Shown in pieces: positions 63,322-64,000 of a DNA stretch of 64,000 nt; position 1 is the stretch's first letter; every line of letters starts with the position of its first letter. Source of the DNA: Aspidiotus rigidus (lineage: Eukaryota; Arthropoda; Insecta; Hemiptera; Diaspididae); the NCBI GenBank assembly GCA_035079385.1, contig JAVHKY010000001.1:8952501-9016500 (forward strand). The letters run 5' to 3'. The position numbers and the translations under genes were made by a program. Below the pieces are notes generated by a model. The model searched no databases, had not been told where the DNA came from, and was given only the letters and a program-made list of their open reading frames with translations.

Positions 63322-63665
63322 AATCAAAAATCGCAGTGAACGTATCAACATCGAATATATTGACGTCAATGAAGGATGAAAAAGGTACGTCTTTTCTCTT
63401 TTTTATATTTCAATTTATCTAGTCCAGTACTAATCAAAATTACACGCTCGCAGAATCGAAAATCGCAGTGACGCGAACGGCTATCTCAAATGTGGATGAA
63501 AAAATGAGAGGTACTTTTTTTTCTTTTTTATTTTCAAGTGGGGTTCAATCATTTCAAACCTATTTGATTATTTTTTCTTCAGAAATGAATACGACGACGA
63601 GTAGAACAACGACGACGACGACGGAAAAATGTGACAGGGGAGAGAGGGGCTGCGGGGGGAAATAA
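63322..63665 (+). CDS. 3' end of a gene with duplicated mini-exons
   Basis: Three exons in the same phase: 63322-63384 (SKIAVNVSTSNILTSMKDEK), 63454-63510 (SKIAVTRTAISNVDEKMR) and 63583-63665 (MNTTTSRTTTTTEKCDRG...GGK stop). Each starts after cgcag or ttcag with AA completing a GAA codon. The first two exons and their upstream intron ends (actaatcaaaattac..cgcag) are tandem copies about 132 bp apart, so one arose by exon duplication; symmetrical phase allows skipping. Upstream exons were not identified. Function unknown. Confidence 0.5.
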
Positions 63666-63738
63666 TAATAACTAGTTATTTTTTTATGTACAGTTTTTTA
63701 TTTTTTATTTTTTTATGTGTACCTATGTACATTTTATC

Positions 63739-63778
<40 letters not shown>
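63739..63778. repeat. (AAT)n microsatellite
   Basis: About 13 AAT units. Confidence 0.95.
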
Positions 63779-63780
<2 letters not shown>

Positions 63781-63861
63781 GCTATTTCCTGTCTTTCGGC
63801 TTACAATTTTCTAACTAAATTGCTTAAAGAGGTACATATTCCAGGACCTTAACATGAATTA

Positions 63862-63951
63862 TTAAGCATTGGCAGCAGGTGTTGGCCCCAATTGCCTCTG
63901 ACGTTTGAACCTCAAGGCGAATATCTGTCGACGCAACTTCGACTCTCTCAT
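63862..63951 (-). CDS. Possible terminal exon of an unidentified gene
   Basis: On minus MRESKLRRQIFALRFKRQRQ then LGPTPAANA and stop. The strongly basic helix and Pro/Ala end look coding, but the piece is only 29 codons, and whether it is a start or an internal exon cannot be told at the window edge. Confidence 0.3.
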   Translation of the reverse strand: MRESKLRRQIFALRFKRQRQLGPTPAANA

Positions 63952-64000
63952 TTTGGTTAGAACAGTCGATTACAAAAATGGGATATTTTGATTTAAAACT

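Noticed and set aside
1..64000. tRNA, rRNA or CRISPR
   Set aside because: No cloverleaf, rRNA-like block or evenly spaced short palindromic repeats with unique spacers was seen; tandem arrays found have no spacer structure.

Overview
This is eukaryotic, AT-rich nuclear DNA. Coding stretches are broken by GT..AG introns, and there are many microsatellites and many families of animal transposable elements. The mix (pogo/jerky-like transposases with PHD or acidic tails, DUF4806, YqaJ-like exonuclease, a Hydra/aphid-type tyrosine-recombinase family, R1-like LINE, Copia, Gypsy and env-like pieces) together with frequent 'taggtacctacc' tracts suggests an arthropod, most likely a hemipteran such as an aphid or mealybug. 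The species call is inference. Very little looks like single-copy host sequence; most of the window is nested repeats.

Layout. 1-560: 223-bp tandem repeat. 1028-3176: a jerky/pogo-like transposase with two lesions. 3379-5078: a zinc-binding exon and a gag-like ORF. 5474-10325: a pogo-type transposon with an apparently intact eight-exon transposase (minus strand) and a second intact two-exon gene for a BRCT-domain protein (plus strand). 11062-12872: DUF4806-type gene. 13418-14913: hAT transposase with one frameshift. 15372-21092: a LINE reverse transcriptase split by a 5,067-bp element (15766-20832) with about 300-bp inverted ends and a perfect 6-bp target duplication (AAGATG). That element carries at least six small orphan genes and no recognisable transposase, and is the strongest candidate for an undescribed system. 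21093-25330: repeats, a tyrosine-recombinase relic and a Gypsy pol relic. 25331-28487: another pogo-type element. 28653-33445: a MULE-like transposase interrupted by a complete 3,472-bp pogo element (TA duplication). 33448-34654: Copia pol. 35805-36743: intact Myb/SANT-like gene. 37967-39425: ambisense pair of a small WHPCDxC protein and an env-like ORF. 39435-41392: hAT remnant whose terminal region contains a CtIP/Sae2-like coding piece. 42005-52707: several more pogo-family relics, a YqaJ piece, a phase-perfect unknown gene and three orphan ORFs. 52708-57594: LTR-type short elements and repeats. 57595-62646: an R1-like LINE interrupted by a 1-kb hammerhead-bearing element with 63-bp perfect inverted repeats, a gag-protease piece, and a 573-bp insert between 79-bp duplications. 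62650-64000: second WHPCDxC copy and a gene end with duplicated mini-exons.

How parts relate. Removing one copy of the duplicated target restores the frame of the interrupted host element at 15766-20832, 29925-33396 and 57851-58869, so these three insertions are well delimited. The jerky/pogo relics at 1028, 30471, 46146 and 50505 share one architecture: HTH, DDE core, acidic linker and a conserved C-terminal module of about 90 residues. Two elements seem to carry DNA-repair-related domains: BRCT in the 5-10 kb pogo element, and CtIP/Sae2 near a hAT end. All names come from reading motifs by eye; no database search was run.
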